From: Sulfuriferula sp.
GTDB taxonomy: Bacteria > Pseudomonadota > Gammaproteobacteria > Burkholderiales > Sulfuriferulaceae
NCBI GenBank assembly: GCA_031291235.1
Contig: JARLJL010000006.1
Coordinates: 1-64,000 of the forward strand
DNA length: 64,000 bases
Direction of reading: 5' to 3'
The notes under the pieces were generated by a model, which was given only the letters and a program-made list of their open reading frames with translations, made no database searches and had not been told where the DNA came from. The position numbers and the translations under genes were made by a program. Positions 19,203 to 27,823 of this stretch are shown here, one piece after another; position 1 is the stretch's first letter, and every line of letters begins with the position of its first letter.

Positions 19203-20180
19203 TCATAACGTCTGAGCTGCCGTCAAACAAGCAATCAGCCCGGCGAAATCGTCCGGTGGCTCAGCCTGCCATTCCAGCGCATCACCGGTCGCCGGATGTA
19301 TCAACCCCAACTGCGTGGCATGCAATGCCTGACGCGGAAATTCCCGCGCGCAAGGAATATCCCCGCCTCGAGTACGATTGTAAGTACTGTCGCCGACTAA
19401 CGGGTAGCCGATCGACTGCATATGCACCCGAATCTGATGAGTTCGACCGGTTTCCAGCGCGCAGCGCACCAGCGTGTGCCGGGCAAAACGCGTTACGACG
19501 GTATAACGCGTGACCGCCTCGCGCCCGTTGTTCACCACAGCCATTTTGGTGCGCTGGGTAGGGTGCCGACCGATCGGCGCATCGACCCGCCCATGTTGCG
19601 CGATCACCCCCTGCGTCACGGCAAGATATTCGCGTTTTACCGTCCGTGCCTGCAACTGTCTGACCAGATGGGTTTGCGCCGTCAGGGTTCTGGCCACGAC
19701 CAGCAGGCCGCTGGTATCCTTGTCCAGTCTGTGCACGATTCCTGCACGCGGTATGTGCGTTAATTCCGGCGCGTGATAAAGTAACGCATTCAACAGGGTA
19801 CCCTGCCAATTACCGCTACCCGGATGCACCACCAGTCCGGCGGGTTTATTGATTACGATAATGCTGTCATCCTCGTAAACAATATTCAGCGTAATATCCT
19901 CGGCCACGGCTGGCAATTCGGCAGGATGCAATTCGGGATAAAGCGTAACGATCTCGCCGCCCCACACTTTATCTTTGGCGGACAGAGCGCGCCCGCCAAC
20001 CTGTACCAGCGCCTGTTTAATCCAGCTCTGGATACGACTGCGCGAATATTCGGGCATTAATGTCGCCAACGCGCTGTCCAATCGCGATCCTGCACTGGAA
20101 AACGGGATTTCCAGTTCGATAACGGTGCCGGTCGTTGGCTTTAATGTATAATCTATTAACTGTTTTTCGGATGATGTCAT
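19203..20180 (-). CDS. rluD: 23S rRNA pseudouridine synthase RluD
   Basis: 325 residues from ATG 20180. An N-terminal S4 RNA-binding domain (SRLDSALATLMPEYSRSRIQ) precedes the synthase domain with HRLDKDTSGLLVVART containing the catalytic Asp, then THQIRVHMQSIGYPLVGD. RluD makes the pseudouridines of helix 69 in 23S rRNA. The frame stays open upstream to 20246, but that part lies inside bamD. The chosen ATG shares two bases with the divergent bamD ATG, so no leader of its own is visible. Confidence 0.93.
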   Translation of the reverse strand: MTSSEKQLIDYTLKPTTGTVIELEIPFSSAGSRLDSALATLMPEYSRSRIQSWIKQALVQVGGRALSAKDKVWGGEIVTLYPELHPAELPAVAEDITLNIVYEDDSIIVINKPAGLVVHPGSGNWQGTLLNALLYHAPELTHIPRAGIVHRLDKDTSGLLVVARTLTAQTHLVRQLQARTVKREYLAVTQGVIAQHGRVDAPIGRHPTQRTKMAVVNNGREAVTRYTVVTRFARHTLVRCALETGRTHQIRVHMQSIGYPLVGDSTYNRTRGGDIPCAREFPRQALHATQLGLIHPATGDALEWQAEPPDDFAGLIACLTAAQTL

Positions 20181-20970
20181 GAAACGAAGTTTACTTGTTT
20201 TACTGCTGATTGGGTTAGTCGGTTGCAGCAGCACACCGACCACCAAGGACGAAACCCAAAACTGGTCAGCACAAAAAATCTACACCGAAGCCAAAAGCAC
20301 GCTCGATGCAGGTAATTACGAAAAAGCCATCAAACTGTTTGAGACGCTGGAAGCGCGCTATCCTTACGGCAGCTATGCCCAACAGGCGCAGCTGGAAGTG
20401 GCTTACGCCTATTACAAGGATAATGAATCCGTTTCAGCCGTCGCTGCGTGCGATCGTTTTATCAAACTCCATCCCAACAATCCCAATGTCGACTACGCCT
20501 ATTACCTGAAGGGCCTGTCGAATTTTACCGAAGATCAGAGCCTGTTTGCCCGCATAGCCGATCAGGATATGACCGAACGCGACCCCCGTTCCGCCAGCAA
20601 TTCGTTCGACTCGTTCCACGAACTCACCACCCGCTTTCCGGACAGCAAATATACGCCGGATGCGCTGGCGCGGATGAAATACCTGGTTAACGCGCTGGCT
20701 TGGCACGAAGTCCACGTTGCCGAATATTATTACAAGCGTGGCGCTTATATCGCAGCGACCAATCGCGCCCAATATGCGCTGACGCACTACCCGCAGGCCC
20801 CTGCCAATGAACTCGGACTGGCGATCATGGTACGTTCCTACGATGCCATGGGTACCAAAGAGCTGCGGGACGACACATTACGCATATTGCAAAAAAACTT
20901 CCCGACCAGCAAATACGTTAATGGCGACTTTAAGCCCAAGAAACCCTGGTGGCGATTCTGGGAACTGTAA
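20179..20970 (+). CDS. bamD: Outer membrane assembly lipoprotein BamD (ComL)
   Basis: 263 residues. The lipoprotein signal ends LIGLVGC, so Cys16 is the predicted lipidated residue. TPR-type helical pairs follow: YTEAKSTLDAGNYEKAIKLF, RYPYGSYAQQAQLEVAYAYY, the conserved RDPRSASNSFDSFHELTTRF and YYYKRGAYIAATNRAQYAL. It is the essential partner of BamA in inserting outer-membrane beta-barrels, relevant to the large barrel protein encoded at 30289-34425. It is divergent from rluD, with overlapping start codons. Confidence 0.96.
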   Translation: MKRSLLVLLLIGLVGCSSTPTTKDETQNWSAQKIYTEAKSTLDAGNYEKAIKLFETLEARYPYGSYAQQAQLEVAYAYYKDNESVSAVAACDRFIKLHPNNPNVDYAYYLKGLSNFTEDQSLFARIADQDMTERDPRSASNSFDSFHELTTRFPDSKYTPDALARMKYLVNALAWHEVHVAEYYYKRGAYIAATNRAQYALTHYPQAPANELGLAIMVRSYDAMGTKELRDDTLRILQKNFPTSKYVNGDFKPKKPWWRFWEL

Positions 20971-20976
20971 TTTAAT

Positions 20977-21645
20977 ATGAAGCTTGTTTTATTCGATTTG
21001 GACAATACGCTGCTGGCAGGTGATTCGGACTACGCATGGGGGCAATTCCTCATCGAACAGGGTATCGTTGACCGCGCCCTGTACGAAGCCAAAAATCAGG
21101 AATTTTACCGCCAGTACAAAGCCGGCACATTAAACATTCATGAGTTCCTCGATTTTCAGTTGCGTCCCTTGGCACAGCATACGCGCAGCCAGCTCGACGC
21201 ATGGCATGATGCATTCATGCAGCAGAAGATCCAGCCCATGATCACCCCGGCTGCGCTTGAACTGGTCAATCGCACGCTGGATGAAGCCGCGCTGGTGGCA
21301 ATCGTGACCGCCACCAACAGTTTCGTCACCGCGCCTATTGCCCGCGCATTCGGCATACCTCATCTGATTGCTACCGAACCCGAACAAATCGATGGCGAAT
21401 TCACCGGCAAGGTCAGCGGCACCCCCAGCTTCCGCGAGGGCAAAATTACGCGCCTGAACGAATGGCTGGCAAGTCAGCACAAGCAGCTCGCAGACTTTGA
21501 CGAAAGCTGGTTTTACAGCGACTCGCTGAACGATTTACCTTTGCTGGAACGGGTTACCCATCCCGTTGCCGTCGATGCCGATCCCACGCTGCAGTCGCAT
21601 GCGCAAGCACGCGGCTGGCCCAGCATCAGCTTACGTGATCATTAA
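20977..21645 (+). CDS. HAD-superfamily hydrolase, subclass IB
   Basis: 222 residues. Motif I is FDLDNTLLAGDSDYAWG (Asp nucleophile and acid), motif II contains IVTATNSFVTAPIA, motif IV is FYSDSLNDLPLLE, and the SerB-like cap lies between motifs I and II. Close relatives are annotated as HAD-IB phosphatases related to phosphoserine or histidinol-phosphate phosphatase; the substrate cannot be assigned. It starts six bp after bamD and may be co-transcribed with it. Confidence 0.88.
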   Translation: MKLVLFDLDNTLLAGDSDYAWGQFLIEQGIVDRALYEAKNQEFYRQYKAGTLNIHEFLDFQLRPLAQHTRSQLDAWHDAFMQQKIQPMITPAALELVNRTLDEAALVAIVTATNSFVTAPIARAFGIPHLIATEPEQIDGEFTGKVSGTPSFREGKITRLNEWLASQHKQLADFDESWFYSDSLNDLPLLERVTHPVAVDADPTLQSHAQARGWPSISLRDH

Positions 21646-21692
21646 CCCTATGCCCAACCACCAAACGCGATTTACCACGCGCCTGTCCATAC

Positions 21693-23045
21693 ATGATTAA
21701 GCGCTTCATCCGACGCATACTGGGCAAAAAGTCGCAAACAAACAAAAAGACCCGTCTGCAACGCATCCCCGTCGCCAATCACGGACTAACGCGAGAGCAA
21801 ATTTTACCGTGCGCGCTAAAGGTCACCGATACGTTACAGCAGGGCGGCTTCACCGCTTTTGTCGTAGGCGGCGCAGTGCGCGACCTGCTGTTGGGCAAGA
21901 TGCCCAAGGATTTTGACGTAGCCACGAATGCCACGCCTGAGCAGGTGCGCGATTTGTTCAGACGTTCCCGCATCATCGGACGACGCTTCAGGTTAGTGCA
22001 CGTCATGTGCGGCGCCGACACCATAGAAGTATCGACTTTTCGCGCTTGCGCGATCACCGAAGACGACACCAGCCATGTAACCGACGATACCGGTCGCATC
22101 GTGCGCGACAATGTATTCGGCGATCAGGAAAGCGACGCAGAACGCCGCGATTTTACAATCAATGCCTTGTATTACGATCCCAGCACTCAAGAAATCTGGG
22201 ATTATCGCGGCGGTGTAGCCGACATCAAACGTAAAACCCTGCGCATTATCGGCGACCCAACTACCCGCTACCGCGAAGATCCAGTACGTATGCTGCGCGC
22301 TGCGCGTTTTGCTGCAAAACTCGATTTCCATATCGACGAAACCACTCGCGCACCCATTACCGAACTGGCGGAACTGCTGTCCAACGTGCCGCCATCGCGG
22401 CTATTCGACGAAATGCTGAAGCTGCTTTTATCCGGCCATGCCCTGCGTGCCGTACATCAATTGCGAGCAGAAGGTCTGCACCACGGTATGTTACCTATGC
22501 TCGACAGCATACTGGAGCAGGATGAAGGCCAGCGCTTCATCACGGCCGCATTGCATAATACCGACCAGCGCCTGCAAGCCGGAAAGTCAGTGTCGCCCGC
22601 ATTTCTGTTCGCTACCCTGCTGTGGCACGAACTGCACATACATTACCGCACTCGTCTCGATGCCGGAGAATCAGCTTCAGCCGCCTTTTTTGCAGCCATG
22701 GACGACACGCTCGATCAGCAGCGTGCGCGCCTTGCCGTACCGCGCCGGCTGGACGGCATGATGAAAGAAATATGGAGCCTGCAATCGCGTTTTGACCAAC
22801 GCTCCGGCAGTCGGCCTTATCGCTTGCTGGGACATCCTCGCTTCCGTGCAGGCTATGATTTCCTGTTGTTGCGCGCCGAAAGCGGCGAAGTCGACAAAAC
22901 CCTTGCCGACTGGTGGACGACATTCCAGGATGCCGACGAAGCCGAGCGCGCAGCCATGCTAGTCAATGAACCGGCCAGTGCGAAACCCAAGCGCCGCAGA
23001 CGCGCCAAAAAACCCAATCCAGCTGCCCAGCCTATCAATGACTAA
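21693..23045 (+). CDS. pcnB: Poly(A) polymerase PcnB
   Basis: 450 residues. The nucleotidyltransferase head has FVVGGAVRDLLLGKMPKDFD and VATNATPEQVRDLF; the RNA-binding neck shows RYREDPVRMLRAARFAAKL. The GRRFRLVHV motif is of the poly(A) polymerase type rather than the CCA-adding type. The C-terminus is strongly basic (KPKRRRRAKKPN). It adds 3' poly(A) tails that target RNA for decay. Its last codons overlap the start of folK. Confidence 0.94.
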   Translation: MIKRFIRRILGKKSQTNKKTRLQRIPVANHGLTREQILPCALKVTDTLQQGGFTAFVVGGAVRDLLLGKMPKDFDVATNATPEQVRDLFRRSRIIGRRFRLVHVMCGADTIEVSTFRACAITEDDTSHVTDDTGRIVRDNVFGDQESDAERRDFTINALYYDPSTQEIWDYRGGVADIKRKTLRIIGDPTTRYREDPVRMLRAARFAAKLDFHIDETTRAPITELAELLSNVPPSRLFDEMLKLLLSGHALRAVHQLRAEGLHHGMLPMLDSILEQDEGQRFITAALHNTDQRLQAGKSVSPAFLFATLLWHELHIHYRTRLDAGESASAAFFAAMDDTLDQQRARLAVPRRLDGMMKEIWSLQSRFDQRSGSRPYRLLGHPRFRAGYDFLLLRAESGEVDKTLADWWTTFQDADEAERAAMLVNEPASAKPKRRRRAKKPNPAAQPIND

Positions 23046-23553
23046 CACTACCCCCCCTGGGTATGCATTTATCGCAATCGGTAGCAATTTGGCGAACCCT
23101 GCACAGCAGGTATTAAATGCATTTACCGCGATCGCAGCGCTACCCGACACCGCACTGTGCGCACGTTCCTCGCTCTATCTCACAGCGCCGGTCGGATATG
23201 CCGACCAGCCCGATTTCATCAATGCGGTGACGCAAGTGCGCACTGGGCTCACGCCGCACCAGCTGTTAAACGCACTACTGGAAATAGAACACCAGTTCGG
23301 ACGCGAACGCACCTTCCGCAACGCACCACGCGTCATCGACCTGGATTTGCTGTTATACGACGATGTACAGCAACACGATGCCGGCCTGACCCTGCCGCAT
23401 CCGCGTATGCACGAACGCGCATTCGTCCTCGCACCGCTCACCGAAATCGCACCGGATATCACCATTCCGGGGCACGGGCGTGCAGCCGATTATCTGCCGG
23501 CAACACACGATCAGGATTTGCACCGCGTAGAAGACAACTGGCAACGCCAGTAA
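23038..23553 (+). CDS. folK: HPPK, 6-hydroxymethyl-dihydropterin pyrophosphokinase FolK
   Basis: 171 residues from ATG 23038, which overlaps the end of pcnB; the frame is open further upstream but conserved sequence starts here (YAFIAIGSNLANPAQQVLNA). Other motifs: LYLTAPVGYADQPDFINAVT, LLNALLEIEHQFGRERTFRN, and APRVIDLDLLLYDD with the metal-binding aspartates. It carries out a step of folate synthesis. The pcnB-folK-kinase-panB-panC order is frequent in betaproteobacteria. Confidence 0.95.
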   Translation: MTNTTPPGYAFIAIGSNLANPAQQVLNAFTAIAALPDTALCARSSLYLTAPVGYADQPDFINAVTQVRTGLTPHQLLNALLEIEHQFGRERTFRNAPRVIDLDLLLYDDVQQHDAGLTLPHPRMHERAFVLAPLTEIAPDITIPGHGRAADYLPATHDQDLHRVEDNWQRQ

Positions 23554-23566
23554 ACAGGGAGCCATT

Positions 23567-24211
23567 TTGAACCTACTCGAAAAATCCCCATATATAGCAA
23601 TAGAAGGCCCTATCGGAGCAGGCAAAACCAGCCTTGCCAAGCGCATGGCAGCACACTTGAATGCCGAATTGTTGCTTGAAAACGCGAACGACAATCCCTT
23701 CATGACGCGTTTTTATCAGGATCCAAAGCGCTACGCGCTGGCAACGCAATTGTTCTTCCTGTTCCAGCGCAGCGGCCAGGTCAACGACTTGCAACAGAAC
23801 GACTTGTTCCACAACGCTACTGTTGCCGATTTTCTGCTGGATAAGGACACCTTGTTTGCCGAACTGAATCTGGACGACGATGAATTTCGGTTGTATCAGA
23901 CCATCTACAAGGAACTGCAACCGCAAGCCCCGGTACCGGATCTGGTCATTTACCTGCAGGCGAAACCCAGTGTGTTATTGTCGCGCATACACAAACGCGG
24001 CATTGCCTATGAAAACAGCATCAGCACGCATTATCTGGAGCGCCTTACAGACAGTTACACACGATACTTTCATCGCTACGAAGCCGCTCCATTACTTATC
24101 GTCAATTGCGAGCATTTCAATTTCGTGGACAATGATGAGCACCTGGCATTGCTCATGAAGCAGATAGCTGCCATGCGCAGTCCGCGAGAATTTCTCAATC
24201 AAGCTGTGTAA
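23567..24211 (+). CDS. Deoxynucleoside kinase family protein
   Basis: 214 residues from a TTG start with GGAG placed six bases before. P-loop EGPIGAGKTSLAKRM at the N-terminus, an ENANDNPFMTRFYQDP segment like the substrate pocket of deoxyadenosine/deoxyguanosine kinases, then LVIYLQAKPSVLLSRIHKRG before the LID. It probably phosphorylates deoxynucleosides for salvage, but in this folate/pantothenate neighbourhood the true substrate is uncertain. It lies 13 bp after folK and 11 bp before panB. Confidence 0.85.
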   Translation: MNLLEKSPYIAIEGPIGAGKTSLAKRMAAHLNAELLLENANDNPFMTRFYQDPKRYALATQLFFLFQRSGQVNDLQQNDLFHNATVADFLLDKDTLFAELNLDDDEFRLYQTIYKELQPQAPVPDLVIYLQAKPSVLLSRIHKRGIAYENSISTHYLERLTDSYTRYFHRYEAAPLLIVNCEHFNFVDNDEHLALLMKQIAAMRSPREFLNQAV

Positions 24212-24222
24212 GAGGATTAAAT

Positions 24223-25020
24223 ATGGCTGATTTATTGTCATTACAGCAACGTGCAGCCCAAGGCGAAAAACTCGCCATACTCACCGGCTATGACGCGAGC
24301 TTTGCTGCACAACTCGAAGCCGCCGGCATAGATGCCATACTGGTAGGCGACTCATTGGGCAATGTTGTGCAAGGCCAGCGTTCGACTCTGCCCGTTACGC
24401 TCGCCGAGATGATTTACCACACTGCCGCTGTCGCACGCGGCGCCGGCAACACCTTTATCATTACCGACCTGCCGTTCGGCAGCTATCAGGCCAGCCCGGA
24501 ACAGGCCTTGCAATCCGCCTGCGCCCTGATGGCGGCCGGCGCCAACTGCGTCAAGGTCGAAGGCGGCGCGGTCATGCTGGAGACCGTATCGTTCCTTACT
24601 GCACGCGGCATCCCGGTATGCGGCCATCTCGGATTGCTACCGCAATCCTTCAACAGTCTGGGCGGTTACAAAGTGCAGGCAAAAACTGCAACTGCCGCTG
24701 AACAGCTGCTAACCGACGCCAGTGCGCTCGCGGACGCCGGCGCAGCCATGATAGTGCTGGAAGCCATTCCGGCAGCGCTGGCCAAACAGGCTACCGACGC
24801 CATCGCCATTCCAACCATAGGCATAGGCGCAGGCGTGGATTGCAACGGTCAGGTATTGGTATTGTACGACATGCTCGGCATTACTCCCGGCAAACCGCCG
24901 CGCTTCGCCCGCAATTTCATGGCAGATACGAACAGCATTAGCGAAGCGATCGCCGCCTACATTACGGCAGTCAAGCAACGCACATTCCCCGCCGACAAGC
25001 ACAGTTTCCATGCCACTTGA
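24223..25020 (+). CDS. panB: Ketopantoate hydroxymethyltransferase PanB
   Basis: 265 residues. Motifs: KLAILTGYDASFAAQLEAAG, DAILVGDSLGNVVQGQRSTL, LPFGSYQASPEQALQSA, VKVEGGAVMLETV and PVCGHLGLLPQSFNSLGGYK. It makes ketopantoate from ketoisovalerate with methylene-tetrahydrofolate, which links it to folK upstream. The ribosome site is AGAGG. It is followed directly by panC. Confidence 0.97.
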   Translation: MADLLSLQQRAAQGEKLAILTGYDASFAAQLEAAGIDAILVGDSLGNVVQGQRSTLPVTLAEMIYHTAAVARGAGNTFIITDLPFGSYQASPEQALQSACALMAAGANCVKVEGGAVMLETVSFLTARGIPVCGHLGLLPQSFNSLGGYKVQAKTATAAEQLLTDASALADAGAAMIVLEAIPAALAKQATDAIAIPTIGIGAGVDCNGQVLVLYDMLGITPGKPPRFARNFMADTNSISEAIAAYITAVKQRTFPADKHSFHAT

Positions 25021-25024
25021 ACCC

Positions 25025-25855
25025 ATGCAAATCATCCACAGCATACGCGACATGCGCGCCTGGCGCGCACTCCACAACGACGTCGCTTTTGTGCCTACCA
25101 TGGGCAATTTGCACGCCGGACATCTGGCGCTGGTAGCTGCGGCACGGCAGCAAGCCCGCCATGTAGTCGTCAGCATTTTCGTCAACCCCCTGCAATTCGG
25201 CGTAAACGAGGATTATTCGCGCTACCCCCGAACTTTGCATCAGGATGCAGAATTGCTGCAGCAGGCAGGCGCTGACGTCGTCTTTGCACCGGATGTCACT
25301 GAAATTTTCCCGGTGCCGCAAAGTTATCATATAGCGCTGCCGCCACTCGCCGACGAGCTTTGCGGCGCATTTCGTCCCGGTCATTTTCAGGGCGTCGCCA
25401 CCATCGTCATGAAGCTGTTCAATATAGTCCAGCCGCGACTGGCCGCATTCGGCAAAAAGGACTACCAGCAACTTGCCATCATTCGCGGCATGGTTGCCGA
25501 TTTCGCCTTGCCTGTCGAATTACTTGCCGGTGAAACCATGCGTGCGCCGGACGGATTGGCGCTTTCGTCGCGTAACGGTTTTCTGAACGACGACGAACGC
25601 CGCACGGCGCCGCAGCTCCATGCTGCATTGAGCGATATTAAAACCGGAATTTTACTAGGGGCGCAGGATTTCACCCAGCTGGAACGACACGCCGCAGAAC
25701 AACTTGCAGCCAACGGCTGGCAAGTCGATTACGTCGCTATCCGCAATAGCCAGCTGGCGATTGCGGATGCGGATACGAAACAGCTGGTTGTACTTGCTGC
25801 CGCCCGTCTGGGGCAAACGCGATTGATAGATAATCTGGAAATTGAAAGACCTTAA
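25025..25855 (+). CDS. panC: Pantothenate synthetase PanC
   Basis: 276 residues from ATG 25025, chosen because MQIIHSIRDMRAW aligns with the usual PanC start; an ATG at 25010 overlapping the panB stop is the alternative. Motifs: VPTMGNLHAGHLALV (HxGH nucleotidyl-binding), ISIFVNPLQFGVNEDYSRYP in near form, AFGKKDYQQLAIIRGMV and LALSSRNGFL. It joins pantoate to beta-alanine. It is convergent with motB, only eight bp apart. Confidence 0.95.
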   Translation: MQIIHSIRDMRAWRALHNDVAFVPTMGNLHAGHLALVAAARQQARHVVVSIFVNPLQFGVNEDYSRYPRTLHQDAELLQQAGADVVFAPDVTEIFPVPQSYHIALPPLADELCGAFRPGHFQGVATIVMKLFNIVQPRLAAFGKKDYQQLAIIRGMVADFALPVELLAGETMRAPDGLALSSRNGFLNDDERRTAPQLHAALSDIKTGILLGAQDFTQLERHAAEQLAANGWQVDYVAIRNSQLAIADADTKQLVVLAAARLGQTRLIDNLEIERP

Positions 25856-25863
25856 GCGCCCGG

Positions 25864-26787
25864 TTATGGCGCCGGGGTTGCCGCCAACCCCGCCTTCACG
25901 TCGTTATCATCCTTAACCGGCAACATGCCGCCATCCTTCATGACGGCGTCTTCGGTCTTTTTGTTCATGACGATAATACTGATACGCCGATTGATCGGAC
26001 TCATCGGATCCTTCTTGTCAAACGGGATAGCCGAAGCCAGCCCCACCACACGCAATATTTTTGACTCATCCATGCCGCCGGCTATCAACTCGCGCCGGGA
26101 AGCATTGGCCCTATCGGTAGACAACTCCCAGTTGCTGTAAGAAGTGCCGCCGTTGGCATAAGGCGCGGCGTCGGTATGCCCCGACAAGCTGATCCGATTA
26201 GGCACTTCGTTAAGCGTCTTGCCGATTTCATGCAGTATTTCCTTGGTATAGGGCTGCAACTCGGCTTTGGCAGAAGCAAACATCGGGCGATTTTTTTCAT
26301 CCACTATCTGTATACGCAAACCTTCCGTCGTTATATCCAGCAGCAGTTGTTTCTTGAATTGCTTGAGCATGGGATTAGCATCGATCGAACTTTCCAGTTG
26401 CGCTTTCAATGCCTTTAAACGCAACGCCTCCACCTTCTCCAGATCGGCTTGCGCAGCCTTGAGATCATACGTTTTCTTCTTTGCGACGTCACTCGCTTTG
26501 TTCTTCTGCCCTTCCTTGCGCGTCAAGTCGTTACCGCCGCCCTGAATCACGCTGGAACTGTCGCCGCTGCCGGATCCGCCGGACATCGCCACTTTCAGCG
26601 GAGTAGAGAAATAATCGGCAATGCCCTTCAAGTCACCCTTGGTGGTCGAACCCAACAACCACATCAGCAGGAAAAAGGCCATCATCGCCGTTACGAAATC
26701 GGCGTACGCAATCTTCCAGGCGCCGCCATGATGACCGCCGCCATTTTTCTTGATCCGCTTTACAATAATGGGGCGCGCATCAGCCAT
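25864..26787 (-). CDS. motB: Flagellar motor stator protein MotB
   Basis: 307 residues. Short cytoplasmic N-terminus with HHGGAWKIAYADFVTAMMAF; Asp30 is the proton-carrying residue in the single membrane helix (FVTAMMAFFLLMWLLG). A plug/linker region rich in Lys and Ala follows, then the OmpA-like peptidoglycan-binding domain (LSGHTDAAPYANGGTSYSNW, LSTDRANASRRELI). It anchors the stator to the cell wall. It lies 19 bp after motA. Confidence 0.97.
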   Translation of the reverse strand: MADARPIIVKRIKKNGGGHHGGAWKIAYADFVTAMMAFFLLMWLLGSTTKGDLKGIADYFSTPLKVAMSGGSGSGDSSSVIQGGGNDLTRKEGQKNKASDVAKKKTYDLKAAQADLEKVEALRLKALKAQLESSIDANPMLKQFKKQLLLDITTEGLRIQIVDEKNRPMFASAKAELQPYTKEILHEIGKTLNEVPNRISLSGHTDAAPYANGGTSYSNWELSTDRANASRRELIAGGMDESKILRVVGLASAIPFDKKDPMSPINRRISIIVMNKKTEDAVMKDGGMLPVKDDNDVKAGLAATPAP

Positions 26788-26806
26788 AAGTCGTTCTCAC
26801 TAGCGG

Positions 26807-27667
26807 TTACTTGGATTTGGCTTGCTTGACATGCTCTTCAAGCTCGAGGAAGCTTGGACGCTCCGTCGAGTAAAGCACTTTGCGTCCGAATTCTACAGCC
26901 AGCGCCGGCGCGTAGCCGTTCAAACTGGCCAGCAGCGTTATTTTCGCGCACTGCAACATTTTGCCGGACTCATCCAGCTTTTGCTCCAGCAAGCCGGCTA
27001 ACGGACCCACAAAACCGTACGCCAGCAAAATACCCAGGAACGTACCTACCAGCGCATGCGCAATCAGCATACCCAGTTCAGATGGGGGCGCACCGACCGA
27101 CTCCATCGTATGCACCACGCCCATCACCGCAGCGACGATACCGAACGCAGGCAAACCGTCCCCCAGCTTGGCAATACAGTGAGCCGGCACGGCACCTTCG
27201 TGATGATGCGTTTCCAGTTCGTTATCCATCAGATTCTCGATCTGGAAAGCATCCATATTGCCCGACACCATCAGACGCAGGTAATCGGTCATGAATTCCA
27301 TGACATGATGGTCTTTCATTATCGTCGGGTATTTACTGAATAAAGCGCTAGACTCCGGGTTCTCGATATCGCCTTCAATCGACATCAAGCCTTCTTTACG
27401 GACTTTGCTTAAAATCTCGAACAATAACGCAAGCAAATCCATATAAAGTGCTTTCGTATAGTTCGAGCCTTTAAATATTGAAGGCAATGCCTTCAACGTA
27501 GCTTTGACTGATTTGCCGTTATTGCCGACAAAAAAAGCACCTCCGGCACCACCGCCTATCATCAGTAATTCCAGCGGTTGAAACAAAGCCGCCAAATGCC
27601 CCCCGCCCATGGCAAAACCACCGAAAATGGCACCTAGCACGACTACATAGCCAACAATTACTAACAC
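26807..27667 (-). CDS. motA: Flagellar motor stator protein MotA
   Basis: 286 residues from a GTG start with GGGAG six bases upstream. The beginning (MLVIVGYVVVLGAIFGGFAM) matches proton-type MotA. Four membrane helices; the cytoplasmic loop carries YTKALYMDLLALLFEILSKV; the C-terminal helices show GDGLPAFGIVAAVMGVVHTM and ALVGTFLGILLAYGFVGPL. It forms the proton channel with MotB and pushes on FliG. A sigma-28 promoter lies about 110 bp upstream. Confidence 0.97.
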   Translation of the reverse strand: MLVIVGYVVVLGAIFGGFAMGGGHLAALFQPLELLMIGGGAGGAFFVGNNGKSVKATLKALPSIFKGSNYTKALYMDLLALLFEILSKVRKEGLMSIEGDIENPESSALFSKYPTIMKDHHVMEFMTDYLRLMVSGNMDAFQIENLMDNELETHHHEGAVPAHCIAKLGDGLPAFGIVAAVMGVVHTMESVGAPPSELGMLIAHALVGTFLGILLAYGFVGPLAGLLEQKLDESGKMLQCAKITLLASLNGYAPALAVEFGRKVLYSTERPSFLELEEHVKQAKSK

Positions 27668-27776
27668 TCGTCGCTCCCAATAAAATGAGAAAATAAACCC
27701 GTTGCTATTATCCTAATGAGTTATCCCGGCGGGGATACGCTGTACATATGCATTTATTTAAACAGCTGATACAACA

Positions 27777-27803
27777 TTGTCGGCTTATGTCAGAAGAACT
27801 TAA
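27777..27803 (-). promoter_or_regulatory. Sigma-28 (FliA) promoter for motAB
   Basis: On the minus strand: TTAAGTTC, 11 bases, GCCGACAA. The -10 box is identical to that of the flgM promoter, and the -35 box matches TAAAGTTT in six of eight positions with exact spacing. It lies between the methyltransferase stop and motA, so motAB can be a class III unit. Confidence 0.68.
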
Positions 27804-27823
27804 GCATATTTAAGACAAGCGCA

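Noticed and set aside
20181-20246. A 22-residue N-terminal extension of RluD
   Set aside because: It would lie inside bamD, adds no conserved sequence and has no ribosome site; the S4 domain is complete without it.
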